Below, in pieces: positions 57,006 to 64,000 of a DNA stretch of 64,000 nt. Both the position numbers and the translations under genes were made by a program. The DNA lies in contig NZ_FUHN01000006.1 of assembly GCF_900155555.1 (NCBI RefSeq), positions 186,001 to 250,000 of the forward strand. Direction: 5' to 3'. Each line of letters starts with the position of its first letter. Position 1 is the stretch's first letter. This DNA is from Mobilibacterium timonense (GTDB lineage Bacteria; Bacillota; Clostridia; Peptostreptococcales; Anaerovoracaceae). The notes under the pieces were generated by a model. The model ran no database searches. It was not told the DNA's origin and was given only the letters and a program-made list of their open reading frames with translations.

Positions 57006-58427
57006 ATGAAAAAATACAGATGTCTGGTCTGCGGAGCGGTTTTCGAGATCGAGGACGGCAGGGAACCGGTATGTCCTGTCTGTGGCGCTCGGGGAAAAGA
57101 CCTTGAGCTTCTGTCGGCAGATGGCGAGAATGAGTCGGAAGTGCGGGCTGCGGCCGCTGCGGAAGCCGCGGGAGTGTTCGAGTCCCACTGCGAAGATGAG
57201 CCGGATCTGAATTTTACAGCACCGTACGAGCGACACGACGATTCCATCCCTCACATGGACGACATCCACCGCATGGCGGTGACGGGGGAGCCGATTTCGG
57301 GTGCAATGGCCACGGATCTGCCCCTTCCGAAGTGGGACGATATCCTCATCCTGGGCGGGCAGCTGGCACACATGCCTCTCGAGAACGACGAGCCCGTGTC
57401 CACCACTACGGTCATCGGCAAAAATGCGAAGAAGCCCATGATCCTCGACAGTCCTGTTTACGTCACCCACATGTCCTTCGGAGCCCTTTCAAAGGAGGCG
57501 AAGGTGGCTCTCTCCAAAGGGAGCGCCATGGCGCATACGGCAATGTGCTCCGGCGAAGGCGGCATTCTTCCGGAAGAGATGGCGGCTGCGTACAAATACA
57601 TTTTCGAGTACGTCCCAAACCGATACAGTGTGACGGACGAGAACCTTAAAAACGCCGATGCCATCGAGATCAAGATCGGCCAGGGCACGAAGCCGGGGAT
57701 GGGCGGTCATCTCCCCGGGGAAAAAGTCACTCCGGAGATCGCCAGGATCCGGGGAAAGAAGGAGGGGGAGGACGTGCAGAGCCCTTCCCGTTTCCCTGGC
57801 ATCAACAGCAGAGAAGACCTTAAAGCTCTGGTGTCTGAGATCAGGAGCCGCTCCGACGGACGCCCTGTCGGCGTGAAGATCGCCGCCGGACACATCGAGG
57901 AGGATCTGGACTTCATACTCTTTTCCGAGCCCGACTTCATAACCATCGACGGCAGAGGGGGAGCCACCGGCTCCAGCCCGAAGCACCTCAGGGACGCCAC
58001 CAGCGTGCCTACTATATATGCTCTCAGCCGTGCCAGAAAATTCCTGGACCAGCGCAAGTCCGACGTGGAGCTCGTGATCACGGGAGGCCTGCGGATCTCC
58101 TCTGACATAGCAAAAGCCCTGGCCATGGGCGCCGACGCCGTCGCCATTGGCACAGCCGCAATGATCGCTGCGGGCTGTCAGCAGTACAGGATATGCGGTT
58201 CCGGAAAATGTCCGGTCGGGATCGCCACACAGGATCCCGAACTGAGGAAGCGCTTCGACGAGGACGCCGCGGCCAAGAGAGTAGGCAACTTCCTGAACGC
58301 CACGAAGGCGGAACTCAGGACTTTTGCCAGAGTCACCGGCCACAGGATCATCCACGACCTCACCACAGGAGACCTCATAACTCTGGACAGAGACATCGCA
58401 GAGATAACGGGGATAAAGAGGGGCTGA
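57006..58427 (+). CDS. Rubredoxin-fused glutamate synthase-like FMN/Fe-S protein
   Basis: A 473-residue protein. The N-terminal 45 residues are a rubredoxin-type iron site: Cys6-x2-Cys9 and Cys23-x2-Cys26. The rest is the FMN-binding (central) domain of glutamate synthase: TKPGMGGHLPGEKV, GVKIAAGHIEEDL, DGRGGATGSSPKHLRD, VITGGLRISSDIAKALAMGADAVAIG in parts, and the Fe-S ligand region CGSGKCPVGIATQDPELR. No glutaminase domain is present. Electrons could pass from rubredoxin iron to FMN; whether it makes glutamate is unknown. GAGG lies before the start; the upstream extension overlaps a terminator. Confidence 0.88.
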   Translation: MKKYRCLVCGAVFEIEDGREPVCPVCGARGKDLELLSADGENESEVRAAAAAEAAGVFESHCEDEPDLNFTAPYERHDDSIPHMDDIHRMAVTGEPISGAMATDLPLPKWDDILILGGQLAHMPLENDEPVSTTTVIGKNAKKPMILDSPVYVTHMSFGALSKEAKVALSKGSAMAHTAMCSGEGGILPEEMAAAYKYIFEYVPNRYSVTDENLKNADAIEIKIGQGTKPGMGGHLPGEKVTPEIARIRGKKEGEDVQSPSRFPGINSREDLKALVSEIRSRSDGRPVGVKIAAGHIEEDLDFILFSEPDFITIDGRGGATGSSPKHLRDATSVPTIYALSRARKFLDQRKSDVELVITGGLRISSDIAKALAMGADAVAIGTAAMIAAGCQQYRICGSGKCPVGIATQDPELRKRFDEDAAAKRVGNFLNATKAELRTFARVTGHRIIHDLTTGDLITLDRDIAEITGIKRG

Positions 58428-58524
58428 CAACGGCAGTGAGATCAGTAGAAAGATCCTCTTCCGGATGCTGATCATCCGATTAGAACAGAAACATGATACT
58501 GTTCTGTCTCGATAAAACAATTTA

Positions 58525-58571
58525 AAAGAAGCTCATCCTTCAGCCTCTCTGGCCATCGGATGAGCTTCTTT
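58525..58571. terminator. Bidirectional terminator
   Basis: AAAGAAGCTCATCC (58525-58538) pairs exactly with GGATGAGCTTCTTT (58558-58571). It lies between the convergent glutamate synthase-like gene and the large NlpC/P60 gene. Confidence 0.9.
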
Positions 58572-58628
58572 CAATTACCCGATCATTCAATTTTTGAACG
58601 ATTCAGCTTCGATCACCGTGTGCCGTAG

Positions 58629-59951
58629 CTAGACGATGACTCTGCATGCGCAGATCCTTCTTCCGAACCTGAAGCTCAGCGTCCTGATCTGTATGCCGTT
58701 TCTCTCGTTCTCTGCACTGATCTCCTGGTTGTTTCCAATGTAGATCGTATAGTGGGTGTCGTAGCGGATGATGTCTCCCGGCTGCAGGTCGCTGAAGGAG
58801 ACCCTCGTGTACTTGTTCTCGAATCCCAGTCTTGGCACGTTGTATCCGAAGTGCCTGTACACGTAGTAAACGAATCCGGAGCAGTCGGCGCCACCCTTTG
58901 TAGGGTCGGTGCCGCCCCACTTGTAAGGGTAACCTACATATTGTTTAGCAAAAGCGACCAGATGGAGGCGCTTCTGTGCGGTGCTCTGAGCCGCAGCCTT
59001 TTGAGCGGCCTCCTGAGCGGCCTTCTGTGTAGCGGCCTTAGCAGCAGCTTCTTGGGCAGCCTTCTGTGCAGCGGCCTTCTGCGCGGCTTCCTGAGCGGCC
59101 TTTTCCTGGGCAGCCTTCTGTGCGGCTTCCTGAGCGGCCTTTTCCTGAGCAGCCTTCTGTGCGGCCTTTTCCTCTGCTGCCTTCTTAGCAGCAGCTTCCT
59201 GGGCAGCTTTCTGAGCTGCGGCCTCCTGAGCAGCCTTTTCCTCTGCTGCCTTCTTGGCAGCGGCTTCCTGAGCGGCCTTCTGCGCGGCCTCCTGAGCAGC
59301 CTTTTCCTCTGCTGCCTTCTTGGCAGCGGCTTCCTGAGCGGCCTTCTGCGCAGCAGCATCCTGTGCGGCCGTGCTGTCAGAAGAAGCAGACTGACCGGAA
59401 GAACCGGACGTCGTGGATCCGCTGGTCTGTGTCTCCTGGTTGGTCGTGCCGGAACTCTGGCCATTGCTCTCGTTCTTAGCCGATTCTTCCTTTGCGGCCT
59501 CGGCAACGTTGAGCGGTGCGTTCACGCTGGTCTCGATCACTGCCTTGCAGGAACTCAGGGCCGTATTGGAGCCTGTTGTTACCGTCGCCACATCCGTGCT
59601 GGAGATAACTCCATCAGAGGAAGCCTCTGATGTCTCAGTCCCCTCATCTGTGGAGGCTGTGGCTGTTGAAAGCCCGCTGAGCCCGGCGCTGTCCGCCGCC
59701 TTGGAAAGGATCTGAACGGCCGGCTGTGACTTATCGGCGATCGTCGTGGTGGCGTTTTCCAGGAAAACACCTACTGTATCTGCTGCCTCAGCAGAACTTG
59801 TTTTTGCCACCGATACCACGTGGCCAAACTGAGCCTGCTGGACCCAATCAGCGTCTGCGTAAGGCTGAATGATGTCCATAGCCATGAAAAACACGGCTCC
59901 CGTAGCTACCGCAGTAAATGTGGCCAGGTACTTTTTAGTCTTTCTCTTCAT
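58629..59951 (-). CDS. NlpC/P60 cell-wall hydrolase with an Ala/Lys/Glu repeat region
   Basis: A 440-residue exported enzyme. The N-terminus has a basic start and hydrophobic signal (TFTAVATGAVFFMAM). Then comes a Ser/Thr/Ala-rich part, a long repeat (about residues 195-330) of units such as KAAQEAAAKKAAEEK predicted to form a helical stalk, and the NlpC/P60 domain with Cys357 (DCSGFVYYVYRHFGY) and His400. The DNA of the repeat contains exact 66-base tandem copies. The last residues match its paralogue at 56178. GGATGGAGAG precedes the start. Confidence 0.9.
   Translation of the reverse strand: MKRKTKKYLATFTAVATGAVFFMAMDIIQPYADADWVQQAQFGHVVSVAKTSSAEAADTVGVFLENATTTIADKSQPAVQILSKAADSAGLSGLSTATASTDEGTETSEASSDGVISSTDVATVTTGSNTALSSCKAVIETSVNAPLNVAEAAKEESAKNESNGQSSGTTNQETQTSGSTTSGSSGQSASSDSTAAQDAAAQKAAQEAAAKKAAEEKAAQEAAQKAAQEAAAKKAAEEKAAQEAAAQKAAQEAAAKKAAEEKAAQKAAQEKAAQEAAQKAAQEKAAQEAAQKAAAQKAAQEAAAKAATQKAAQEAAQKAAAQSTAQKRLHLVAFAKQYVGYPYKWGGTDPTKGGADCSGFVYYVYRHFGYNVPRLGFENKYTRVSFSDLQPGDIIRYDTHYTIYIGNNQEISAENERNGIQIRTLSFRFGRRICACRVIV
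59161..59353 (-). repeat. 66-bp tandem repeat in the hydrolase gene
   Basis: Units 59222-59287 and 59288-59353 are identical apart from one base at the end; a decayed third unit lies at about 59161-59221. Each encodes 22 residues of the Ala/Lys/Glu/Gln stalk. Confidence 0.85.
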
Positions 59952-60004
59952 CTCTCCATCCTCACAAATAACGAATTATAAAATATTATCGTCAAATCAC
60001 TGAG

Positions 60005-60033
60005 ATAATACCATAAAACTTTTATTGTAACAA
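60005..60033 (-). promoter_or_regulatory. Promoter of the large NlpC/P60 gene
   Basis: On the minus strand TTGTTA (60028-60033), 17 bases, TATTAT (60005-60010). Copies of ACGATAATATT (minus strand) lie on both sides, 61 bases apart, and may be regulator sites. Confidence 0.6.
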
Positions 60034-60190
60034 TACCAAATTAATATTATCGTAAAGTTATCGGCAATGAGCATGAGGCGCCAGCACTTAGCAGTTGCGA
60101 AAGGATGGGATTATACGAAGCTTTTAGGTTTGCCGCGGCATTTGCGGGCTGTCTGCTGATCTGAACACATGCTTTTCCAGTAAAAATTGT

Positions 60191-60459
60191 TGTTTTTCGG
60201 CGTTTCCCTGGAAAATTGCCGCCGTTTATCACGTGAAAAAAGTACATGAGCGTACAATCTAGTGTGTTTATCCTTATTACTACATACATATTCACATCGT
60301 GCGATATTTGCCATAGCCTGTACCATAAACATCACACGATTTGGTCACAGCAGAATAAATATCTACCTTACTGTGACCGCACTGTGAGACACCTTGTAGA
60401 TCTCTGAGCCTCAGCATCTCAACTATTCCCAAAAATTCCAGGGGAAACGCCGAAAAACG
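60191..60459. repeat. Long-range imperfect inverted repeat
   Basis: GTTTTTCGGCGTTTCCCTGG (60192-60211) and the complement of CCAGGGGAAACGCCGAAAAAC (60438-60458, one extra G) are nearly identical and lie 230 bases apart in opposite orientation, with further weaker dyads between. It could be a non-autonomous element remnant or a folded RNA. Confidence 0.7.
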
Positions 60460-60566
60460 GGCATGTGGAGTGGAATCAGGATTCTGCATAAATATTATTT
60501 CGAGGATCTGACAACTGTACTCATCGTTTTAGCAGAAATTCTATGGAACTGTATATTGACTTTTTT

Positions 60567-60583
60567 GCAGATCTGAGATCTGC
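60567..60583. repeat. 17-bp palindrome
   Basis: GCAGATCT-G-AGATCTGC is a perfect dyad, just after TTGACT (60557-60562), and could be an operator for the gene at 60910. Confidence 0.55.
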
Positions 60584-60909
60584 TCCATCCGGATTCTAAT
60601 AGTTTTCAATTAAGTTCACGATCATGCCATCTGACAGCCTTGAGGTCGGCCACATCAGCACGAATTCGCATTTGACATGCACATTCCTGGTAGTGTACTA
60701 TGACATAACATGTGACAAGACAGTTAGATCCCGTTGGCACGCGACGTTTCGCGATCCACAGAATCTACGGGCAGGAAGAGTTCATCTGATCAGCCCGCCA
60801 ATTCGCTGCGTCTTGCGATCCACAGCGCTTAGCTTCATTGTGCGATCGCAGTATCTTGCGCACCGCAGCGCCACCTACCAGAACATCAACAGAAAGGCAT
60901 GACACTCAT

Positions 60910-62001
60910 ATGGAAAATTTCAGAAAGTTTCTCAAACGCAAAAACATAGAGATATCCCTCCGGCGATACGGGATCGACGCCCTGGGCGCCATGGCCCAGG
61001 GCCTTTTCTGCTCGCTGCTGATCGGAACGATAATCAACACCATAGGAACCCAGTTCGGCATACGGGTACTCTGTGACCCGGTGGCCACCGTTGGAGGAAT
61101 AGAGTATACGGTGGGAGGTCTCGCTTCCGCCATGAGCGGACCTGCCATGGCCTGTGCGATAGCCTACGCGCTGCAGGCGCCGCCGCTGGTGCTCTTTTCC
61201 ATGATAGCAGTGGGCTTTGCCTCTAATGCCCTCGGAGGAGCGGGCGGGCCGCTGGCCGTGCTCTTCGTGGCCATCGTCACAACAGAAGTGGGAAAAGCCG
61301 TTTCCAAGGAGACGAAGGTAGATTTGTTGGTGACACCGCTCGTGACAATAGGTCTGGGCGTCGCGCTTTCCGCCTGGTGGGCGCCGGCGCTGGGGGCCGC
61401 GGCAATGAAAGTGGGGGCCGTCATCATGTGGGCTACGGAGCAGCAGCCGTTCCTCATGGGAATGATAGTGTCCGTCGTTGTGGGCATCGCTCTCACGCTT
61501 CCGATATCCTCGGCGGCCATCTGCGCGGCGCTCAATCTCACTGGCCTCGCCGGCGGTGCTGCGGTGGCGGGATGCTGCGCACAGATGATAGGCTTTGCGG
61601 TGATATCCTTCAGGGACAACAAGTGGGGAGGTCTGGTCTCCCAGGGCATTGGAACGTCCATGCTCCAGATGGGCAACATCGTGAGGAACCCTAGGATCTG
61701 GATAGCCCCGACTCTTGCCTCGGCGGTGACAGGACCGATGGCCACATGCCTTTTCCACCTTGAAATGAACGGAGCCGCCGTTTCCTCCGGCATGGGCACC
61801 TGCGGCTTCGTGGGACAGATCGGAGTCTACAGTGGATGGGTGGCGGACATTGCCGCGGGAACCAAGGCCGCCATCACGGGTATGGACTGGGCCGGACTCA
61901 TACTCATCTCCTTCGTCCTGCCGGCGGTACTGTCGCTCGTGATAAACGGCTTTCTCAGAAAAGCCGGTTGGGTAAAAGACGGCGACATGAAGCTGGACTG
62001 A
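60910..62001 (+). CDS. PTS EIIC-like membrane protein (PfoR family)
   Basis: A 363-residue membrane protein with about ten hydrophobic segments rich in Gly/Ala. It has the pattern of the PTS_EIIC_2/PfoR family: RYGIDALGAMAQGLFCSLLIGTII in two parts at the start and SGMGTCGFVGQIGVYSGW near the end. No PTS IIA or IIB genes are adjacent, and PfoR members are usually stand-alone, so sugar transport is not certain. ATG at 60910 is used (AAAGG 13 bases upstream); an upstream in-frame extension is unsupported. Confidence 0.78.
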   Translation: MENFRKFLKRKNIEISLRRYGIDALGAMAQGLFCSLLIGTIINTIGTQFGIRVLCDPVATVGGIEYTVGGLASAMSGPAMACAIAYALQAPPLVLFSMIAVGFASNALGGAGGPLAVLFVAIVTTEVGKAVSKETKVDLLVTPLVTIGLGVALSAWWAPALGAAAMKVGAVIMWATEQQPFLMGMIVSVVVGIALTLPISSAAICAALNLTGLAGGAAVAGCCAQMIGFAVISFRDNKWGGLVSQGIGTSMLQMGNIVRNPRIWIAPTLASAVTGPMATCLFHLEMNGAAVSSGMGTCGFVGQIGVYSGWVADIAAGTKAAITGMDWAGLILISFVLPAVLSLVINGFLRKAGWVKDGDMKLD

Positions 62002-62109
62002 TGGCCAGGGTGGATCGGCGGCATTACTTGGTGATATTGTATAAAATAATGTGTAAGATTTTATTGAAAAAGACAAAGCCATTTGCCCCACAATACGGTA
62101 TAATACTTT

Positions 62110-62136
62110 AGCGCGTTAAAGCAACGCGCTTTTTGA
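62110..62136 (+). terminator. Terminator after the EIIC-like gene
   Basis: AGCGCGTT and AACGCGCT pair around a five-base loop and are followed by four more T residues. A TATAAT box (62099-62104) lies just before it, so it may instead be an attenuator for the next gene. Confidence 0.7.
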
Positions 62137-62158
62137 ATATCGCAAATCGGAGGGTATT

Positions 62159-63472
62159 ATGGATGAGATGAAGAAGGCCGGGGGCGGCATGGAGACCACG
62201 ACCCTGGCGGAAGTTCCCATGGAGGAACGAAAGAGCTGGATAGATGTGGCGATGATCCAGGCCGGGATCATGATCTGCGTTCCGAGCCTGATGCTGGGGG
62301 GAATGCTCGTCGAGGCGATGTCCTTTAAAAACGCTATCATATCTGGCGTGATCGGGTATATCGTAGTCGCGGTGCTGTTCTGCCTCATGGGAGTGATCGG
62401 CAGCGACATCGGCCGCCCGACCTGCGTTACTGCGATCGCAGGATTTGGCAGGACGGGTACCCGCTATGTAATCAGCACGCTGATCTTCATCTCGATGATA
62501 GGATGGTTCGCGGTGCAGACGAGCGTCTGCGGAAATGCGTTTTCAAACCTGATCAAATCGTCATCGGGAGCGGACTTTCCGCCTCAGGCCAGCATGGCGA
62601 TATGGGGACTTATCATGCTGGTCACCGCGGTATATGGCATCAACGCACTGGACTGGCTGAACAGGATCTCGGTACCTGCTCTGTTTGTGATCACGATCGT
62701 GGGAACGGTCCTGGCTGTACGCAAATTCGGCACGGGCAATCTGTTCAATGACCCTGCGGACCCGAGCATGACTATCGCAGACGGGATCGTCCTGACCGTC
62801 AGCTTCATGGCGGCAGGGTGCCTGGCGGCTTCGGATATCACTCGTTTTCAGAGAACGAGGAGAGACACGATCCTCTCCAGCGTTCTCGGCGTTTCGCCGG
62901 CGGGGATCCTCATGGTCGTTCTGGGAGCCATCATGACACGTGTCGCACAGCAGTACGACCTTACACAGGTATTTGTCATGGTGGGGCTGCCGATACTGGG
63001 AATGATAGTCCTGATCGCGGCAACGTGGACGACGAACACGACTAATGCATATTCAGGCGGCATCAATGCCGTCCTCATGCTGAGGCTTGCAGATGACAAA
63101 CGCTGGCTGGCGACGATGGTCTCCGGAGTCCTTGGGACGATCTGTGCGCTGCTCGGGCTGGCTGATCACTTCGAGGCGTTCCTGTATATCCTCGGCGACC
63201 TGCTCCTGCCGACGATGGGCGTGATCCTGGCGGACTACTGGATCCTGGGAAGAGGAAAGCCCGAGAACTTCCACATGCCTATGGGCTTCAACTGGCTCGG
63301 GATCGTATCATGGCTCGCAGGTTATGCGGTGATCAAGCTGATACCTTACGGCATCCCGTTCGCACAGGGGATCATCGCAGCCGGACTGCTTTATGTAGTT
63401 CTGACGAAGCTCATCGGGCGGCCGCAGGATAAGCCGGGTTACGTTGACACTGAGCTGACGGACAGGCTGTAG
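62159..63472 (+). CDS. NCS1-family nucleobase permease (CodB-like)
   Basis: A 437-residue transporter with twelve hydrophobic segments. WIDVAMIQAGIMICVPSLMLGGML in two parts, RPTCVTAIAGFGRTGTRYVIS, SFMAAGCLAASDITRFQRTRRD and GVILADYWILGRGK match the cytosine permease branch of NCS1. The substrate is probably cytosine or a related base or heterocycle. GGAGGG lies before the start. The next gene, an M29-type hydrolase, begins 46 bases on and may process the imported compound. Confidence 0.88.
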   Translation: MDEMKKAGGGMETTTLAEVPMEERKSWIDVAMIQAGIMICVPSLMLGGMLVEAMSFKNAIISGVIGYIVVAVLFCLMGVIGSDIGRPTCVTAIAGFGRTGTRYVISTLIFISMIGWFAVQTSVCGNAFSNLIKSSSGADFPPQASMAIWGLIMLVTAVYGINALDWLNRISVPALFVITIVGTVLAVRKFGTGNLFNDPADPSMTIADGIVLTVSFMAAGCLAASDITRFQRTRRDTILSSVLGVSPAGILMVVLGAIMTRVAQQYDLTQVFVMVGLPILGMIVLIAATWTTNTTNAYSGGINAVLMLRLADDKRWLATMVSGVLGTICALLGLADHFEAFLYILGDLLLPTMGVILADYWILGRGKPENFHMPMGFNWLGIVSWLAGYAVIKLIPYGIPFAQGIIAAGLLYVVLTKLIGRPQDKPGYVDTELTDRL

Positions 63473-63518
63473 CGGATCCGTTTCTTGATAAAGTATTGGT
63501 ATATACGGGAGGTAAAAA

Positions 63519-64000
63519 ATGTTCAAGTATGAGCTGCAGAATGCGGCGGACTGTCTCGTGAAGGACATGTTCCAGGTGAAGAGAGGGGAGACCGTGGTGA
63601 TCACTGCGGATACCTGCTCCTATGAGGACGTGGTGGATGCGGTGGCCTCCAGTGCGACGGCGGCCGGTGCGAAGCTGCTGGTCATCAACATGCCGACACC
63701 GGGAGGCGTGGGAAAGGCCGCCGATCCGGATCTGCCGGTAGAGGCGCTGTCGGCGGTGCTCACGGCGGCAGACGTCTGGATGGAGTTCAATCACCAGTGG
63801 CTGCTTTATTCCACGCCTTTTGAGAACGCCATGAGGGACAACGAAAAACTGCGTTACATGTGCCTCGTAGATATCGATGCTGCGGTATTCACCCGCATCA
63901 TCGGATCTGTGGATCTCAAACAGCTGAAGAAGTTCATGATCGCGGCGAGAGAAAAACATCTTGGAGCGAAAGTCATGAGGGTGACCACGCCGGCCGGTAC
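63519..64000 (+). CDS. M29 aminopeptidase/NicX-like protein, N-terminal part
   Basis: The gene starts at 63519 (GGGAGG nine bases upstream) and runs off the window after about 160 residues. MFKYELQNAADCLVKDMFQVKRGETVVI (in parts), AAGAKLLVINMP and ADVWMEFNHQWLLYSTPFENAM fit the N-terminal domain of the M29 leucyl aminopeptidase family, which also includes 2,5-dihydroxypyridine dioxygenase (NicX). Metal ligands lie beyond the edge, so peptidase and ring-cleaving roles cannot be told apart. Confidence 0.65.
   Translation, partial: MFKYELQNAADCLVKDMFQVKRGETVVITADTCSYEDVVDAVASSATAAGAKLLVINMPTPGGVGKAADPDLPVEALSAVLTAADVWMEFNHQWLLYSTPFENAMRDNEKLRYMCLVDIDAAVFTRIIGSVDLKQLKKFMIAAREKHLGAKVMRVTTPAG

Larger units (their letters stand above)
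59952..60909. other. Long structured intergenic region
   Basis: About 960 bases with no credible gene. It holds the hydrolase promoter (60005-60033), a long-range inverted repeat (60191-60217 with 60431-60459), GGTCACAG/CTGTGACC (60343-60378), a 17-base palindrome (60567-60583) and repeats of GCGATCCACAG (60751, 60815; a variant at 60842). An open frame at 60624-60902 shows no domain pattern and no ribosome site. Confidence 0.65.

Noticed and set aside
58966-59370. Repeat block considered as a CRISPR array
   Set aside because: Repeats are in frame, contiguous without unique spacers, and encode an Ala/Lys/Glu stalk.
60624-60902. 92-residue frame before the EIIC-like gene
   Set aside because: No ribosome site, no hydrophobic or domain pattern, and it covers the GCGATCCACAG repeats.

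Overview
The window looks like chromosome of a strictly anaerobic, Gram-positive Clostridia-type bacterium with fairly GC-rich genes. The signs are a dlt (D-alanyl-teichoic acid) operon, a Rex redox repressor, a 2[4Fe-4S] clostridial ferredoxin, a CIRCE-controlled groESL, an ECF riboflavin transporter under an FMN riboswitch, and a complete amino-acid-reducing (Stickland-type) 2-hydroxyacyl-CoA dehydratase cluster. The 16S gene could place it precisely; my guess of the Clostridiales Family XIII/Anaerovoracaceae neighbourhood is weak. I see no phage, transposon, CRISPR array or resistance island.

Layout. 0-13.6 kb is housekeeping: the end of ftsH, a PucR regulator, coaX, a dihydrouridine synthase, an orphan solute-binding lipoprotein, a PepV-like dipeptidase, FMN riboswitch-ribU, the t6A genes tsaE, tsaB-rimI (fused) and tsaD, an ABC-F ATPase, acpP and rex. 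13.8-16.1 kb holds a short ferredoxin gene on the minus strand, a P-loop/Asp23 fusion protein and an OGG-type glycosylase. 16.6-25.6 kb is one long operon behind a strong promoter: dehydratase activase, two dehydratase subunits, CoA-transferase, 2-hydroxyacid dehydrogenase, acyl-CoA dehydrogenase, etfB and etfA. Together they would reduce a 2-oxo acid to a saturated acid. A butyrate kinase follows.

27.0-31.9 kb is a LysR-controlled cluster: a divergent ILVD/EDD protein lacking several canonical metal ligands, a TSUP permease, a 4-oxalocrotonate-type tautomerase and an ornithine cyclodeaminase/mu-crystallin enzyme. I cannot match it to a known pathway; it is the best candidate here for an undescribed system. 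32-40.2 kb holds groESL and an rRNA operon (16S, tRNA-Ala, 23S, 5S), with a small four-helix membrane protein between them.

40.5-45.1 kb (minus) is dltA-dltB-dltC-dltD followed by a 53-residue dltX that overlaps the end of dltD and ends in FTYSVF. It is divergent from a MocR-type regulator that appears to have lost its PLP lysine. Then come an ACT protein with UPF0210, a YtrA-ABC transporter operon with a perfect palindromic operator, sbcD-sbcC, a pyridoxamine kinase, two NlpC/P60 hydrolases flanking a rubredoxin-glutamate synthase-like protein, a structured non-coding stretch, a PfoR/EIIC-type membrane protein, an NCS1 permease and the start of an M29-type hydrolase cut by the window end.

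All family assignments come from reading motifs in the sequence; no database search was run.
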